A DNA stretch of 64,000 nt from Pseudanabaena biceps (GTDB lineage: Bacteria > Cyanobacteriota > Cyanobacteriia > Pseudanabaenales > Pseudanabaenaceae). The notes beneath the pieces are model-generated. The model made no database searches, was not told the DNA's origin, and saw nothing but the letters and a program-made list of their open reading frames with translations. Positions 16,624 through 27,716 of this stretch are shown here, one piece after another. Made by a program: the position numbers and the translations under genes. The DNA is taken from positions 744,001 through 808,000 of the forward strand of contig JAATWA010000001.1 in NCBI GenBank assembly GCA_013361095.1. Direction: 5' to 3'. Every line of letters begins with the position of its first letter. The stretch's first letter is position 1.

Positions 16624-17337
16624 TTAGTTATCGGCAAACTTGAGATCGCGCAAGGCAGCAATATCAACCTCGATCGCAGGTCCCATGGTTGCAGATACAT
16701 ATACTGATCTCCAGTATCTACCTTTCGCACCAGAAGGACGATTGCGATCAATCGTTTCTTGCAATGCTTTAAGGTTAATCAGCAAATCTTCAGCAGGGAA
16801 TGCGGCTTTGCCAAACTGAATATGCACGATACCTGTACGATCAGCACGGAATTCTAGCTTACCAGCTTTAAATTCATTAATTGCGCCACCCAAATCAGTA
16901 GTTACCGTACCACCTTTAGGGGAAGGCATCAATCCTCTAGGACCAAGCAGCTTACCTAACTTAGCCACTTGAGGCATCATGTCAGGCGTGGAAATCAACA
17001 AATCGAAATCCATACGTCCTTTGATGATCTCATCGATTAGTTCCTCAGAACCAGCGATATCTGCACCTGCGGCAGTTGCTTCAGCAACTTTTTCACCACG
17101 AGCGATTACCGCAACACGGATGGTTTGACCTGTTCCCTTAGGCAGAGCTACGGTGGTACGCAACTGTTGGTCAGCATACTTAGGATCGATACCTAATCTG
17201 ACATGGGCTTCAACGGACTCAGGAAACTTAGCAGTCGCGGTTGCCTTGACTAGCTCAAGAGCTTCTATTGGTGCATAGGGACGCTCTTCAACTTTGCTTA
17301 GAGCTTCCCTTAAGCGCTTTGATACTTTTTTTGCCAT
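16624..17337 (-). CDS. rplA: 50S ribosomal protein L1
   Basis: A 237-aa protein of the L1 stalk. Typical segments are [53 protein letters not shown] and the C-terminal [12 protein letters not shown]. It binds 23S rRNA, and in many bacteria its own mRNA. It sits 80 bases after rplK, as expected in this conserved cluster. Confidence 0.97.
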   Translation of the reverse strand: MAKKVSKRLREALSKVEERPYAPIEALELVKATATAKFPESVEAHVRLGIDPKYADQQLRTTVALPKGTGQTIRVAVIARGEKVAEATAAGADIAGSEELIDEIIKGRMDFDLLISTPDMMPQVAKLGKLLGPRGLMPSPKGGTVTTDLGGAINEFKAGKLEFRADRTGIVHIQFGKAAFPAEDLLINLKALQETIDRNRPSGAKGRYWRSVYVSATMGPAIEVDIAALRDLKFADN

Positions 17338-17417
17338 GATTGCTCCTACGGGGTGCGATCGGAAATATTAATTCCCTCCCCCAAATATTTTTTACGATGA
17401 TTGCTTATTGCTAAATA

Positions 17418-17843
17418 CTAAGCGCTAATAGTAACGCCCATATTCTTAGCAGTGCCTTCGATAATCTTCATTGCTGCATCAATATCATTTGCATTGATAT
17501 CAGGCATTTTAGTCTCGGCAATTTGGCGAAGTTGATCTCTGGAGATCGAACCAACTTTTTTACGATTAGGTTCTGCCGATCCAGAAGTGATACCAGCCGC
17601 TTTTTGGATCAAGACTGATGCTGGAGGAGTTTTGAGAATGAAGGTAAAACTGCGGTCTTCATAAACAGATATTTCGACAGGAATGACCATACCAGCTTGA
17701 TCAGCAGTACGAGCATTGTATTCCTTACAAAACATCATGATGTTTACACCATGCTGACCCAAAGCAGGACCAACTGGTGGAGTTGGGCTAGCTTTACCAG
17801 CATTCAGTGCTAACTTGATAATTGCTGTAACTTTCTTAGCCAT
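17418..17843 (-). CDS. rplK: 50S ribosomal protein L11
   Basis: A 141-aa protein with the N-terminal [20 protein letters not shown] and [16 protein letters not shown], and the C-terminal rRNA-binding [14 protein letters not shown]. It forms the GTPase-associated centre with 23S rRNA. The length is standard. It follows nusG by 83 bases. Confidence 0.97.
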   Translation of the reverse strand: MAKKVTAIIKLALNAGKASPTPPVGPALGQHGVNIMMFCKEYNARTADQAGMVIPVEISVYEDRSFTFILKTPPASVLIQKAAGITSGSAEPNRKKVGSISRDQLRQIAETKMPDINANDIDAAMKIIEGTAKNMGVTISA

Positions 17844-17926
17844 TAATTTTAGCCGTTGATTTTAGCCATTTAAAAAAACTACAAACTTAACGTTTGTTGA
17901 TTTATACAAACCTACGCTTGCATAAA

Positions 17927-18571
17927 TCAGTTTTGCTTTTGCACCTGATTGAACTCTAGTTCTACAGGAGTGTCTCTACCAAAGATAGAAAGTAGTGCCT
18001 TGAGTTTGCTCCGTTCTGGGCTAACTTCCACCACTTCACCTTCAAAATCTTTGAAAGGTCCATTAAGCACTTTGATCTTGTCGCCCTGAGCCATATTAAT
18101 TTTGAGAACTGGCTCTTGCTCGACCGTAACTCGAAAGATTCTTTCGACTTCTTTCTCTGTTAAAGGACGAGGTTTGACGTGACCACGACCACGACCATAG
18201 TGACGCTTTTGTTCAGTACCAACGAAGTTAATTACATGGGGAGTGCTTTTGACAGCCAGCCATGCGTCATCATCAACTTCTAGTTGTCCTATTTCGTTCT
18301 TAACAGTCTTAATCTGAATCAACACATACCCAGGGAAAATCTTTTCCTCTGAAGTAGCGCGACTGCCATCTTTTCTGAGCTTGACGGTCGGGGATTGAGG
18401 AATTTCAATTTGCTTGATTCTATCTTCGACATCAAGGGTTTTGATGCGTTGCTCTAGACTTGACTTGACCTTTTTTTCACAACCTGAGGCAATCTGGACG
18501 GCATACCATTGAAACAGTACATCTGATTCTTCGAGGTTACTAGACGAATGGTCGATGTCTTCGGTAAACAT
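17927..18571 (-). CDS. nusG: Transcription termination/antitermination factor NusG
   Basis: A 214-aa protein. The NGN domain (WYAVQIASGCEKKVKSSLEQ, FPGYVLIQIK, FVGTEQKRHYGRG) binds RNA polymerase, and a C-terminal KOW domain (QGDKIKVLNGPFKDFEGEVV) follows. An acidic 20-residue N-terminal extension is common in cyanobacteria. Its start overlaps the secE stop by one base (TAATG), a translational coupling. Confidence 0.96.
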   Translation of the reverse strand: MFTEDIDHSSSNLEESDVLFQWYAVQIASGCEKKVKSSLEQRIKTLDVEDRIKQIEIPQSPTVKLRKDGSRATSEEKIFPGYVLIQIKTVKNEIGQLEVDDDAWLAVKSTPHVINFVGTEQKRHYGRGRGHVKPRPLTEKEVERIFRVTVEQEPVLKINMAQGDKIKVLNGPFKDFEGEVVEVSPERSKLKALLSIFGRDTPVELEFNQVQKQN

Positions 18572-18822
18572 TATTGAAACACCTGCAATGCGACTGTCCT
18601 AAACAAAGCATCAATAAGATATACAAAGGTAGCTACAGCAACGATCATCAACAAAACTGATGCAGATTCACTAATTAGTTGTTGGCGTGTTGGCCAAACA
18701 ATCTTACTAAATTCAGCTTTGGACTCTACAAAAAGTTTAGTTACGCCTGCAATATCAGATGTGGCATCTGAATTAGCTTTTGTTTCTTCTTTTGGTTGCT
18801 CTTTCAGTTCGTTTTTGGTCAT
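18571..18822 (-). CDS. secE: Preprotein translocase subunit SecE
   Basis: An 83-aa protein with a polar N-terminus, the amphipathic FVESKAEFSKIVWPTRQQLI and one membrane helix (ASVLLMIVAVATFVYLIDAL). The KIVWPTRQ segment is the family signature. It forms the SecYEG channel; secA lies 40 kb away in this window. It is the first protein gene after tRNA-Trp, as in many bacteria. Confidence 0.96.
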   Translation of the reverse strand: MTKNELKEQPKEETKANSDATSDIAGVTKLFVESKAEFSKIVWPTRQQLISESASVLLMIVAVATFVYLIDALFRTVALQVFQ

Positions 18823-18918
18823 AGCGGCAACTTTTGCGATCCCTTTGCAATTCTATATAAATGCTAATTGTCTAGACAGAATACTTAAATTAAAAAGACT
18901 TGACAATGGATGGTGAAG

Positions 18919-18991
18919 CGCGCCCTGGAGGACTCGAACCTCCGACATCAGGTTTTGGAGACCTGCGTTCTACCAACTGAACTAAGGACGC
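18919..18991 (-). tRNA. trnW: tRNA-Trp (anticodon CCA)
   Basis: The 73-nt minus-strand sequence folds as a cloverleaf. The acceptor GCGTCCT pairs with AGGGCGC with one U-G, the anticodon loop is CTCCAAA, and the T-arm contains GGTTCGAGTCC. The discriminator base is G, as expected for bacterial tRNA-Trp. CCA is not encoded. It lies directly upstream of secE. Confidence 0.95.
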
Positions 18992-19109
18992 ACGTAGTTA
19001 AAACACGCTTTGATCGTTAATTTAAATACTTAACTCATCAAATCGAATTGGATTAAGCTTAAACAGCTAATCCAATACTACTTAATAGTTAGTATACCTA
19101 TAAATGACT

Positions 19110-19472
19110 CTATAGTGGACGATCAAATCTTTGTTTTAGACGAGTTGCTTTACCAACAAGGTCGCGTAAGTAGTAGAGCTTAGCACGACGTACTTTGCCA
19201 CGACGGATTACTTTGATGCTTTCAATTTGTGGTGAATGGAGCAAGAAGGCTCGCTCTACTCCAACTCCTTGAAACACACGGCGTACGGTAACGACAGAGT
19301 TAATGCCAGAACCACGCATTGCAATAATCACGCCTTCGTATGGCTGAGTACGTTCTTTGCCGCCCTCTTTGATCCTAACTCCAACCTTGACAGTATCTCC
19401 CACATAAATTTTAGGAAGATCTGTTTTGATATATTCCGCTTCAATTGAGCGGATGATTTCAGAAGCGTTCAT
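19110..19472 (-). CDS. rplS: 50S ribosomal protein L19
   Basis: A 120-aa protein beginning [20 protein letters not shown], with [37 protein letters not shown] and the C-terminal [19 protein letters not shown]. It sits at the 30S-50S interface. The ATG at 19472 matches the family; a start nine codons upstream adds a hydrophobic stretch not seen in L19. Confidence 0.96.
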   Translation of the reverse strand: MNASEIIRSIEAEYIKTDLPKIYVGDTVKVGVRIKEGGKERTQPYEGVIIAMRGSGINSVVTVRRVFQGVGVERAFLLHSPQIESIKVIRRGKVRRAKLYYLRDLVGKATRLKQRFDRPL

Positions 19473-19565
19473 GAGGAATGCCAAAAAAGTCGCGATCATC
19501 TATGTTAAAGCATGAATGATCGAATGTCTATAGGTTTGACAAAATTAATAGCTATTCTCTTTATG

Positions 19566-19655
19566 AAACCAGTTTGGTTTGCCGAGCCGAAGGCTCGGCA
19601 AACCAAACTGGTTTTTTGAAAGCCAGCCTTAGGCTGGCTTTCAAAAAACCAGTTT
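19566..19655. repeat. Two overlapping palindromes (49 bp and 51 bp)
   Basis: The first palindrome, 19566-19614 (23-bp arms, GAA loop), starts AAACCAGTTTGG. The second, 19605-19655 (24-bp arms, TTA loop), starts AAACTGGTTTTTTG. They share 10 bases. Weak outer pairing (TTCTCTTTATG / ATAATGAGA) encloses both, and an 8-bp direct repeat AAATTAAT flanks them at 19542 and 19676. The layout parallels 37181-37301. Confidence 0.85.
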
Positions 19656-19729
19656 TTATAATGAGACTTGCTGGCAAATTAATCTGTAAATTTCAAAAAT
19701 AAAGGCGATGTGTCGTGTCTCCTTTATTT

Positions 19730-20590
19730 TTAAGATTGTTTTTGAGATTTACGAAGGCTAGAGCTTGGGGGCAGTGGGCTGTTGTTTTGTTCAGCTTGAC
19801 GGCAGTTGATGATTTCTGCGGCTGTGCCTGTGAGGGCTTGATCGCGATAGGGAATCGCAGCACGAGTTTTTAGAAATTCTGCTTCATGTTCAGAAATTGG
19901 AGGCAATACTGTGGGCGCAAAAGCGGCGATCGTGCTGGGGGATTTACGACCGACTGGGGCGATCGCGCCGATTTGTAGTCCTGCTTGCATCATGGCGGTA
20001 CGCACGGCTGCGGAAGCAGAATAAGTAACTAAGTAACCATCAGGCTTGAGGCAATTGGCCAAAAGCTGTATAAATTCCACTGTCCAAAGTTGAGGGCAGC
20101 GCGGTGGGGAAAAGGGATCGAGAAAGATGGCATCAGCCCATTTGGTTGGGACTTGGCTAATGGTTTGACGGGCATCACCGATTAGCAGTTGTAAGGAAAT
20201 ATTTTCAGTAATTACATTTTGCTCGGCGGCGGCAACGGTGAGAATCTGGGCGATCGCAGGTTGCCAGATATTTACTAGCCCAGAAGCGATCGCTTTTTGA
20301 GGGACTTCAAGATTGTTTTCAAGGGCAATAATGTGGAGTTTTGCGGTGGACTGTGGTAACTCGGAGATGCAGGCGATCGCGGCAGCGCTGTTGTAGCCCA
20401 ATCCATAGCAAACATCAAGGATATTGAGCTGAGTTTGCGTAGTTGCTTTTTGGGCAATTTGGGTAGGAATGACAAATTTTGCTTCCGCTTCCTGCTTTGC
20501 TCCATGAGAGCTATGAAAAGTTTCTTGATAGGTTTCTGACCAAAAAGTAATTGAGCCATCTTCGGTAGCAAAAAGCGAAAGTTGATCCAT
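19730..20590 (-). CDS. MnmD-type tRNA 5-methylaminomethyl-2-thiouridine methyltransferase domain protein
   Basis: A 286-aa protein starting MDQLSLFATEDGSITFWSET. It has the MnmC methyltransferase-domain pattern: SETYQETFHSSHGAKQEAEA, then NILDVCYGLGYNSAAA as the SAM-binding glycine loop, LLIGDARQTI, WADAIFLDPFSPPRCPQLW and LVTYSASAAVRTAM. It should finish mnm5s2U34 in tRNA. The FAD oxidoreductase domain of full MnmC is absent, as in stand-alone MnmD. ATG 20590 is chosen over 20608. Confidence 0.87.
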   Translation of the reverse strand: MDQLSLFATEDGSITFWSETYQETFHSSHGAKQEAEAKFVIPTQIAQKATTQTQLNILDVCYGLGYNSAAAIACISELPQSTAKLHIIALENNLEVPQKAIASGLVNIWQPAIAQILTVAAAEQNVITENISLQLLIGDARQTISQVPTKWADAIFLDPFSPPRCPQLWTVEFIQLLANCLKPDGYLVTYSASAAVRTAMMQAGLQIGAIAPVGRKSPSTIAAFAPTVLPPISEHEAEFLKTRAAIPYRDQALTGTAAEIINCRQAEQNNSPLPPSSSLRKSQKQS

Positions 20591-20663
20591 TTTTAAAAGA
20601 AGTATCAATGGGGTAGCGATAGAATGAAATCAATATTAATCAAACTATATAATTCTGAGATTC

Positions 20664-21209
20664 ATGAATAGTAAGCAGTGGCGATCGCTATTTCAAATAT
20701 TTTGTGTTTGCTTGATCTGTCTAATTATTACCTTTGTAAATTTTTCCAGTGCCAATGTGTCCGCAGATGTGGTGGTGGCAACTGAAAACCCATCTAGCCA
20801 AATCATTGCTCGCTTTGAGAAGATCAAGAACAAGATGGCAAAATTACGATTTTGCAACAACGAGAGTTGCTTTTATCGTAATGTCACCAGCAAAGTAATT
20901 CCACCCACCAATAATAATCCTCATTACACGGCGGAAATTTCCGCTGCTGTGGAGCGTCCTTCATCAAGTCCAGACTTAGCTGATTATCACTTTGTCTATG
21001 TAAATGATCGCTGGCAGTTGGTTAAGGGGGAAGAGTTTACTGATGTAGCAGATTATGTATTTATTGGCGATCGCTATGAAATTTATAGTGTCCACAATAG
21101 TCATACATTGAAGGGGAATTTGGACAAAGCCAAGGAAGATGGTGGAATTAAATCAGGATATTTACCCCTTTATTACGAAATTTTAGATCGGGGGATCGAG
21201 AAGATATAG
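20664..21209 (+). CDS. Hypothetical exported or membrane-anchored protein
   Basis: A 181-aa protein with an N-terminal hydrophobic segment (FQIFCVCLICLIITFVNFSS), consistent with a signal peptide or anchor, then a polar domain. It contains two Cys in FCNNESCFYRN and a C-terminal YEIYSVHNSHTLKGNLDKA. I recognise no family. It is divergent from the mnmD gene with a 73-bp gap. The stop is at the left edge of a MITE-like unit. Confidence 0.65.
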   Translation: MNSKQWRSLFQIFCVCLICLIITFVNFSSANVSADVVVATENPSSQIIARFEKIKNKMAKLRFCNNESCFYRNVTSKVIPPTNNNPHYTAEISAAVERPSSSPDLADYHFVYVNDRWQLVKGEEFTDVADYVFIGDRYEIYSVHNSHTLKGNLDKAKEDGGIKSGYLPLYYEILDRGIEKI

Positions 21210-21318
21210 CATCAGTCACTCGTCTTAGAACAAATCAAAACCCAAGAATTGATTGGCGGCGCGTAGCGCCGCCAATCAATTCTTGGGTTTTATGTCCTAG
21301 TACACTTGGCGACAGCTA
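21205..21318. mobile_element. 114-bp MITE-like unit around a 55-bp palindrome (21237-21291)
   Basis: The left end is TATAGCATCAGTCA and the right end TGGCGACAGCTA. The centre is a perfect palindrome with 26-bp arms, beginning AAAACCCAAGAATTG, and a GTA loop. The right inner flank TATGTCCTAGTACACTT is shared with the 12273 and 38462 units. The left end overlaps the last codon and stop of the upstream gene. Confidence 0.75.
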
Positions 21319-21344
21319 CATAGATAGCAAAAAATGAGTTGCTG

Positions 21345-21389
21345 TAAACAAAAAACAGACGACGCAAAGCGTCGTCTGTTTTTTGTTTA
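21345..21389 (-). terminator. A/T-armed hairpin over the lepA stop codon
   Basis: Arms TAAACAAAAAACAGACGACGC and complement flank an AAA loop. The A-rich left and T-rich right arms make a GC stem followed by a U-rich run in both directions, so it can terminate both lepA and the opposing transcript. The lepA TAA (21387-21389) lies in the arm. Confidence 0.75.
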
Positions 21390-23198
21390 ATCGCCGTTAA
21401 GCTGCAAAATAGCCATAAAAGCGGCTTGAGGTACTTCCACCGTACCGATGGATTTCATGCGCTTCTTGCCTTTTTTCTGCTTTTCGAGCAATTTCTTCTT
21501 ACGCGAGATATCACCGCCGTAGCACTTGCTCAAAACATTTTTTCGCAATGCTGAAATATTTTCCCTTGCCAAAATCTTGGAGCCGATCGCGGCTTGAATC
21601 GGGATTTGAAATTGTTGTTTGGGAATTAATTCTCTAAGCTTAGAGACCAATGCTCTACCAACGTTGTAGGACTTATCGCGGTGGACGATGCAAGCGAGGG
21701 CATCCACAGGCTCGTCATTGACCAGAATATCTACTAATACCAGATCATTAGGACGGTAGCCAATGACCTGATATTCCATGCTGGCATACCCTTTTGTCCG
21801 TGACTTCATCTGGTCGAAGAAATCTGTGACCATCTCGGCTAGGGGTAATTCATAGATAAGTGTGGCGCGTTCAGTAGTGATGTATTTTGTGTCTACAAAT
21901 ACGCCGCGCCGCGCCACGCATAGCTCCATCAATGTCCCGATGTAGGTCTGCGGAGTCATGATCTCCAACTTGACATAGGGTTCTTCGATGGATTGCCTTG
22001 AGTTAGGCGGTGGTAACTCACTAGGATTATCTACCATCAAAATCTCACCACTATTAGCCGTCACTCGATAAATTACTGAAGGGGCGGTCACGATCAGGTC
22101 GAGATTGTACTCGCGCTCCAATCGCTCCTGCACGATTTCCATATGCAGCATTCCTAAGAAGCCGCAACGAAAGCCGAAGCCCATAGCATTTGATGTTTCG
22201 GGTTCGTAGTTTAGCGCCGCATCATTAAGCTTGAGCTTGGTTAAAGCTTCACGCAAATCCTCAAATTGATCAGCGTCGGTGGGAAACATTCCGCAAAACA
22301 CCATAGGCTTAGCTTCTTCATACCCTGGGAATGGCTCAGGAGCAGAATCGATCGCCGAAGTAATCGTGTCACCCACTCGTGCATGAGCAACGGTTTTAAT
22401 GGCAGCAGCCAAATAGCCAACTTCACCTGCATGCAACTCATCGACCTGAATCTGGCTGGGTGCTAACACACCCAACTCATCAATTACATATTCTTGGCTC
22501 GATGCCATAAATTTGACGCGATCGCCTTTTTTGACCGTGCCATCCATGACCCGAAAATACACAATTACGCCACGATAAGCATCGTAGTAACTATCAAAGA
22601 TCAAAGCCCGTAATGGCTGATCGACCGTATCTTTGGGGGCAGGAACCTTAGAAACAATTGCTTCAAGGATCTCGCGAATCCCAATCCCTTCCTTTGCCGA
22701 TGCATGGATTGCTTCAGCGCAGTCCAACCCAATTAGCTCTTCAATTTCACGGGAGATCCTTTCCGCGTCTGCCCCTGGGAGGTCAATCTTATTAAGTACG
22801 GGTACAATTTCTAGATCGTTCGCCAAAGCCAAATAAACATTGGCAAGAGTTTGCGCTTCTACGCCTTGAGAGGCATCCACCACTAGCAAAGCGCCTTCAC
22901 AGGCGGCTAAACTGCGCGACACTTCGTAAGAAAAGTCCACATGCCCAGGGGTATCAATTAAATTGATCGTATAGTCTTGACCATCCAAAGCCTTATATTT
23001 CATTCTGGCAGCTTGTAACTTGATCGTAATTCCCCGCTCTCGCTCCAAGTCCATGTTGTCGAGAAACTGAGCCTTCATATCTCGATCTGCTACCGTACCT
23101 GTAAATTGCAACAGGCGATCGGCAAGGGTGGACTTGCCATGATCAATATGGGCAATGATAGAAAAATTACGAATGTGAGAGACGGGTACATTGGTCAT
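21387..23198 (-). CDS. lepA: Elongation factor 4 (LepA)
   Basis: A 603-aa translational GTPase. G1 is [10 protein letters not shown]3 is DTPGHVDF and G4 is NKIDLP. The LepA-specific C-terminus includes [20 protein letters not shown] and the final [18 protein letters not shown]. It back-translocates or remobilises stalled ribosomes. I chose ATG 23198 ([15 protein letters not shown]) over one three codons upstream. Confidence 0.97.
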   Translation of the reverse strand: MTNVPVSHIRNFSIIAHIDHGKSTLADRLLQFTGTVADRDMKAQFLDNMDLERERGITIKLQAARMKYKALDGQDYTINLIDTPGHVDFSYEVSRSLAACEGALLVVDASQGVEAQTLANVYLALANDLEIVPVLNKIDLPGADAERISREIEELIGLDCAEAIHASAKEGIGIREILEAIVSKVPAPKDTVDQPLRALIFDSYYDAYRGVIVYFRVMDGTVKKGDRVKFMASSQEYVIDELGVLAPSQIQVDELHAGEVGYLAAAIKTVAHARVGDTITSAIDSAPEPFPGYEEAKPMVFCGMFPTDADQFEDLREALTKLKLNDAALNYEPETSNAMGFGFRCGFLGMLHMEIVQERLEREYNLDLIVTAPSVIYRVTANSGEILMVDNPSELPPPNSRQSIEEPYVKLEIMTPQTYIGTLMELCVARRGVFVDTKYITTERATLIYELPLAEMVTDFFDQMKSRTKGYASMEYQVIGYRPNDLVLVDILVNDEPVDALACIVHRDKSYNVGRALVSKLRELIPKQQFQIPIQAAIGSKILARENISALRKNVLSKCYGGDISRKKKLLEKQKKGKKRMKSIGTVEVPQAAFMAILQLNGD

Positions 23199-24027
23199 AG
23201 GTATCAAAACATTGCGGGAAGCAAAATACTGCGAGATTATCCGATCCTACATTAAAGTAAATTAATGTAACAATGCCAAAGCGATTTACCGAAGTAGCTG
23301 GGCATAATAAAAAACTAAGTTCAAAACTCATGATGTATGCTGGACATACGCCACAAGTCTTTTAGTTTTATAATTAATACGCTTGTATACTGGCAGCGCG
23401 TTGCGCTCAAACCCAAACCAATAGATTTTTTAAAAGTGTTGCAAAGCAACACTTTTAAAAAATCTATTGTGGTTTCTTACCATATGGGCGGATCGCTACT
23501 AAAGTAAGTAGTGAAATAGATAAAAAATTAATTAAGCTTTAGCTCTGAATTCTACTAGAAGCTCATACTACTCATTCTCATGGGTAATAATAGCTATAGT
23601 AGCCCTATGCTACGCCTAGTCAAATTTCCATTAAAGACCAACTTACACTAAACGATTTAAAAAATAGTAATACTACCTTTTAAATCTAAAAGCGTTAAGT
23701 AGGTCTGGTTTAGGTAGCTCAGCGCAATTAAATATAGAATCCAAAAACCTGTAGTGATCGCTGTGCGTTTGTCGTAGGTTTTGAGTCTAGTTTTTAATGA
23801 TGTCTGGCTACTTTGAGTTATCGAAGTATTACGGTAACTCAATGGATCGGTACTAAACATTTATTCAGGCTATTATCCTAAGTCAGTTAGAAATGGCTTG
23901 ATGCTTCTAAGATTAACTATGGTCAATGTAATTCAGTAAATGTAATTCAACCTAGCAAAAGATAGGAAGCAACTTCTATGTAAATTCAATTTCGTCCATA
24001 CAACAGTTTCGCAGGGCAGAGTAAGTA
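23199..24027. other. Long intergenic region between lepA and infB
   Basis: About 830 bases separate these divergent genes. It holds one palindrome (23419-23469) next to a CAGCGCGTTGCGCTCAAACCC repeat flank. A doubtful minus-strand frame at 23657-23860 encodes 67 aa with one hydrophobic stretch (GFWILYLIALSYL) and no clear ribosome site. The infB promoter and leader must lie in its right half. I see no RNA gene. Confidence 0.5.
23419..23469. repeat. 51-bp perfect palindrome (24-bp arms, AAA loop)
   Basis: Arms begin CAATAGATTTTTTAAAAG and close on GTGTTGC around AAA. Outside it AAACC and GGTTT continue pairing after a one-base bulge. A closely related AT-rich copy, with a GTGTTGC core, is at 40172. 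Confidence 0.9.
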
Positions 24028-27000
24028 ATGAGTATAAGCAATCGAGTGCGAGTCTATGAGCTTTCACGAGAACTAGAACTTGACACCAAAGATATAATTT
24101 CTGTGTGTGAGCAGCTAAATATCGTGGTTAAAAGCCATAGTAGTACAATCACAGAATCAGAGGCAGAGTTGGTACGCGCCAAAGCTCCTCAACAACAAAA
24201 AACTAATGAGCCATTAGGCTCACCTGAAAAGAAAAACTCTGTAGCAGTCAAAAACAAAGAGGCAGAGGCTCGTACGGCTAAGCAACAGATTCTTGCTGTC
24301 AGTAAGCCCACCATTCGGCTTATCACTCCGCCTGTATCTGATGATACAGTAGCTAAATCGCCTACCTCACCTTTGAATAGTGCTGCCGATGCTGTAAGTG
24401 ATAGCATCGAGCCAAAATCAGAGTCCATTCAACCTGTCGCTGTTAACCCTACCCGCTTGCCCATGCCTCCTGCCCCTCCTTTGGTCAAACCCCTTAGCCG
24501 TCCTGATGTAAATCTCAGCGAATCTACCGAAACCATTACTGCGCCCAATATTGAATTGATATCAGAAATAGCATTGACCTCAACACCAATTACCTCCGAC
24601 TCAAAGGATTCCTCATCCTCTAGTCAACCCGAGCCTAAGTTACCTGTAACTTCCAAGCCACCTGAACGACCTGTATCAACTCAAGTTGCGCCAAATTTAC
24701 CGCCCGCTACTAGAGAAGTAGTACGTGCTAAGTTGCCCAAAGAGCCTACTAGAGAAGCACCCAAGGATTCTCAAGAAGTTAAACATCAAGCTTCATCTCG
24801 CAAAGAGGCTCCTAAGGCTGAGCGTCCGCAGGCTGTTAAACAGGCTCTCATGAGTGTATCACCACCACCTGTGAAACCCGCTCCCGCTAAAGCTCTTGCT
24901 CCAGAACGCCCTAAATCTGCTGCTGTAGTAGCACCTAAGTCAGTGGTGGCTGCTCCGAAACCACCCAATGCCAGACCGTCGGATGATGACCAAGTTTCAG
25001 TCAAATTTGATCAAGATGCTGTAACTCAGGACAAGGCTGAAACTACTAACAAAGTGATTTCGCCAAAGCAGGACAGTCCTAAGCCCACTAAGCCTGAGCG
25101 TCCCAAACTAAACAAACCCAACGAACCTGCGGCCGCGCCTGCACCTGCCTCCAATGCGGGTAGACCACAAAGCCGTGGACCCAAGCTAGTCAAAGATTCC
25201 GTACTGATTGAGCGGGGAATTACAGCTCCAACTGAGCCGCCTCACAATTTGCGGCCGCCGATGCCGACCTTGATGCGTGCGCCCGAAAAGCCTGTCATTG
25301 CCGATCGCAATGCCAAAAAACCTGAACCATCAAATGGCTTTGCTCCGCCTGTATTGCCAGATTTGTTAGAGAAGCCAACCCTGCCTGGTAAGTCCAGCAA
25401 ACGCAAGGGCAAGTCTAAGGAAGAAGAAGAAAAGGATCTTTTAGAACTTAAAGAAAAGAATCGCTTGAATAAGCCCAAGCGATATCTGCGTGACTTTGAA
25501 GATGAAGATGATGCTGATGATCTTGATGCTGCTAATGAATTAGCCCAGATCAGTCTATCTTTGGCTCGTCCTACCGCTAGACCCAAAGCGGTGACAGTTC
25601 CCGCTAAGCCAACTATGGCGGCGGACATTAAACCAACTCAAAAGCCTAAGAAGTCATCGGGAAATCGCGATCGCCGTCAACAACAAATTGAAGTCATTCC
25701 TGAAAAGCCCACATCTGTGGAAATCGAAGAGGGTATGACCGTAGCCGTACTTGCTAAGCGGTTGGTATTGTCGGAAACCGAAGTGATCCGCACCCTGTTT
25801 ATGAAGGGGATCATGGCAAACATTAACCAAACCCTTGATGTCGGCACTGCCAAAATGGTGTCAACCGAATTGGGTTACGAGGTTCATGCGCCTGAAGTAG
25901 TCGAGCTAGCCTTAAAGACAGAAATGATCGATGTTGGCGACCTTGACAAGTTGCAACGTCGTCCTCCTGTGGTCACAATCATGGGTCACGTTGACCACGG
26001 TAAAACCACCTTACTGGATGCGATTCGTAAGAGTAAGGTTGCTCAGGGTGAAGCAGGCGGTATTACCCAACATATTGGTGCTTATCACGTTGATGTCGAA
26101 CATAATGGCGAAAAGCAACAGATTGTATTCCTAGACACCCCTGGTCACGAAGCCTTTACCGCTATGCGCGCTAGAGGAACCAAGGTTACCGATATCGCCG
26201 TACTAGTTGTTGCGGCTGATGATGGTGTTCAACCACAAACTATTGAAGCAATTAGCCATGCTCGTGCTGCTAAAGTGCCAATTGTCGTAGCCATTAACAA
26301 GGTAGATAAGATTGAGGCTCAGCCCGATCGCATTCGTCAAGAGTTAACCGAATATTCTCTGGTTGCTGAAGAATGGGGTGGCGACACGATCATGGTTCCT
26401 GTAAGTGCGATCAAGCGGGAAAACCTTGATACTTTACTAGAAATGATCTTGCTAGTTGCTGAAGTTGAAGACTTGCAAGCTAACCCTAATCGGACTGCGA
26501 AGGGTACAGTCATCGAAGCTCACCTCGACAAGGCTAAGGGGCCTGTGGCGACTTTACTTGTCCAGAACGGGACTTTGCGCGTTGGTGATGTATTTGTCGC
26601 GGGTGCAGCCTTTGGTAAGGTTCGCGCTATGGTCGATGATCGTGGTGCTCGTGTGGATAAAGCTTCGCCATCCTTTGCGGTGGAAGTACTCGGTTTGGGC
26701 GATGTGCCTGCGGCGGGTGATGAGTTTGAGGTCTACCTTGATGAAAAACAAGCCCGTGCGATCGCTGATCAACGCACAATGGATCAACGTCAAGCTCGCT
26801 TGGTTCAAGCGATGGCTTCCCGTCGAGTTACCCTCGGCACTCTCTCAGAGAAAGTCAAGGAAGGCGCTCTCAAGGAACTCAATATTATTCTCAAGGCAGA
26901 TGTACAAGGTTCTCTAGAAGCAATTTTAGGTTCACTGGCTCAGTTGCCTCAGCGTGAAGTTCAGCTTCGGATCTTGCTGTCGGCTCCTGGTGAAATCACC

Positions 27001-27489
27001 GAAAACGATATTAGTTTGGCAGCAGCAAGTTCGGCAGTTGTGCTTGGCTTTAACACCACTATGGCTCCTGGAGCAAGACAGGCGGCTGACGAGATGGGTG
27101 TTGACTTCCGTGATTACAACGTAATCTATAAGCTCTTGGAAGATATCCAAGACGCGATGGAAGGTCTGCTCGATCCTGAAATGGTTGAGGAATACCTCGG
27201 TCAAGCTGAAGTCCGAGCCATCTTTACCATTGGTAAGGGGGCTGTGGCTGGTTGCTATGTCCAGAATGGTAAGCTGATCCGCAACTGTAATGTCCGTATC
27301 AAGCGGGGCAATGAAGTTGTTCACGCCGCAGTTCTTGACTCGTTGAGAAGGGTTAAGGATGATGCGAAGGAAGTTGCCTCTGGTTTTGAATGTGGTATTT
27401 CCCTAGCGAAGTTCTCGACATGGAAGGAGGGCGATATTATTGAAGCCTTCCGCATGGTCACCAAGCGTCGTACATTGGCTACTTCTTAA
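24028..27489 (+). CDS. infB: Translation initiation factor IF-2
   Basis: An 1153-aa protein. A short N-terminal IF2N-like domain ([20 protein letters not shown]) is followed by about 500 residues of low-complexity Pro/Lys/Ala/Ser linker, a second IF2N motif ([20 protein letters not shown]) and the GTPase: G1 [10 protein letters not shown]3 DTPGHEAF, G4 NKVDKI. The C-terminus contains GYECGISL-type residues ([17 protein letters not shown]). It brings fMet-tRNA to the 30S subunit. The linker is long even for the family. nusA and rbfA are not adjacent. Confidence 0.97.
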   Translation: MSISNRVRVYELSRELELDTKDIISVCEQLNIVVKSHSSTITESEAELVRAKAPQQQKTNEPLGSPEKKNSVAVKNKEAEARTAKQQILAVSKPTIRLITPPVSDDTVAKSPTSPLNSAADAVSDSIEPKSESIQPVAVNPTRLPMPPAPPLVKPLSRPDVNLSESTETITAPNIELISEIALTSTPITSDSKDSSSSSQPEPKLPVTSKPPERPVSTQVAPNLPPATREVVRAKLPKEPTREAPKDSQEVKHQASSRKEAPKAERPQAVKQALMSVSPPPVKPAPAKALAPERPKSAAVVAPKSVVAAPKPPNARPSDDDQVSVKFDQDAVTQDKAETTNKVISPKQDSPKPTKPERPKLNKPNEPAAAPAPASNAGRPQSRGPKLVKDSVLIERGITAPTEPPHNLRPPMPTLMRAPEKPVIADRNAKKPEPSNGFAPPVLPDLLEKPTLPGKSSKRKGKSKEEEEKDLLELKEKNRLNKPKRYLRDFEDEDDADDLDAANELAQISLSLARPTARPKAVTVPAKPTMAADIKPTQKPKKSSGNRDRRQQQIEVIPEKPTSVEIEEGMTVAVLAKRLVLSETEVIRTLFMKGIMANINQTLDVGTAKMVSTELGYEVHAPEVVELALKTEMIDVGDLDKLQRRPPVVTIMGHVDHGKTTLLDAIRKSKVAQGEAGGITQHIGAYHVDVEHNGEKQQIVFLDTPGHEAFTAMRARGTKVTDIAVLVVAADDGVQPQTIEAISHARAAKVPIVVAINKVDKIEAQPDRIRQELTEYSLVAEEWGGDTIMVPVSAIKRENLDTLLEMILLVAEVEDLQANPNRTAKGTVIEAHLDKAKGPVATLLVQNGTLRVGDVFVAGAAFGKVRAMVDDRGARVDKASPSFAVEVLGLGDVPAAGDEFEVYLDEKQARAIADQRTMDQRQARLVQAMASRRVTLGTLSEKVKEGALKELNIILKADVQGSLEAILGSLAQLPQREVQLRILLSAPGEITENDISLAAASSAVVLGFNTTMAPGARQAADEMGVDFRDYNVIYKLLEDIQDAMEGLLDPEMVEEYLGQAEVRAIFTIGKGAVAGCYVQNGKLIRNCNVRIKRGNEVVHAAVLDSLRRVKDDAKEVASGFECGISLAKFSTWKEGDIIEAFRMVTKRRTLATS

Positions 27490-27515
27490 GTAAGAAAGCT
27501 CCTGCTGAAATATGC

Positions 27516-27568
27516 AAACAAAAAAATAATGATGCCGCGCTTCGCGCGGCATCATTATTTTTTTGTTT
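27516..27568 (+). terminator. 53-bp A/T-armed palindrome after infB
   Basis: Arms AAACAAAAAAATAATGATG plus CCGCGC pair perfectly around TTC, and the right arm reads ATTATTTTTTTG. It begins 26 bases after the infB stop. The GC core followed by a U-rich arm fits an intrinsic terminator working in both directions. Confidence 0.8.
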
Positions 27569-27607
27569 TAGTTTGAAGTTTAGCAAAGCAAATCTTGCTT
27601 AGGATAT

Positions 27608-27662
27608 AAAACCCAAGAAGCGAGTTGCGGCGCAAAGCGCCGCAACTCGCTTCTTGGGTTTT
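27608..27662. repeat. 55-bp perfect palindrome (26-bp arms, AAA loop)
   Basis: Arms begin AAAACCCAAGAAGCGAG and end on GCGGCGC around AAA. The left flank AGGATAT resembles the AGGACAT flank of other copies. It lies 54 bases before the start of the downstream hydrolase gene. Confidence 0.92.
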
Positions 27663-27716
27663 GGTCTGAAGTTATGTAACATTTGTTAACATTTATAGAA
27701 ATAAACAAATAACTTT

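Noticed and set aside
23657..23860. 67-aa minus-strand frame with one hydrophobic stretch upstream of infB
   Set aside because: No ribosome site, no recognised family, and it lies in a long promoter-containing gap; mentioned only within the intergenic entry.
24786..25628. Minus-strand frames opposite the infB linker
   Set aside because: They arise from low-complexity Pro/Lys/Ala codons of IF-2 read in reverse.
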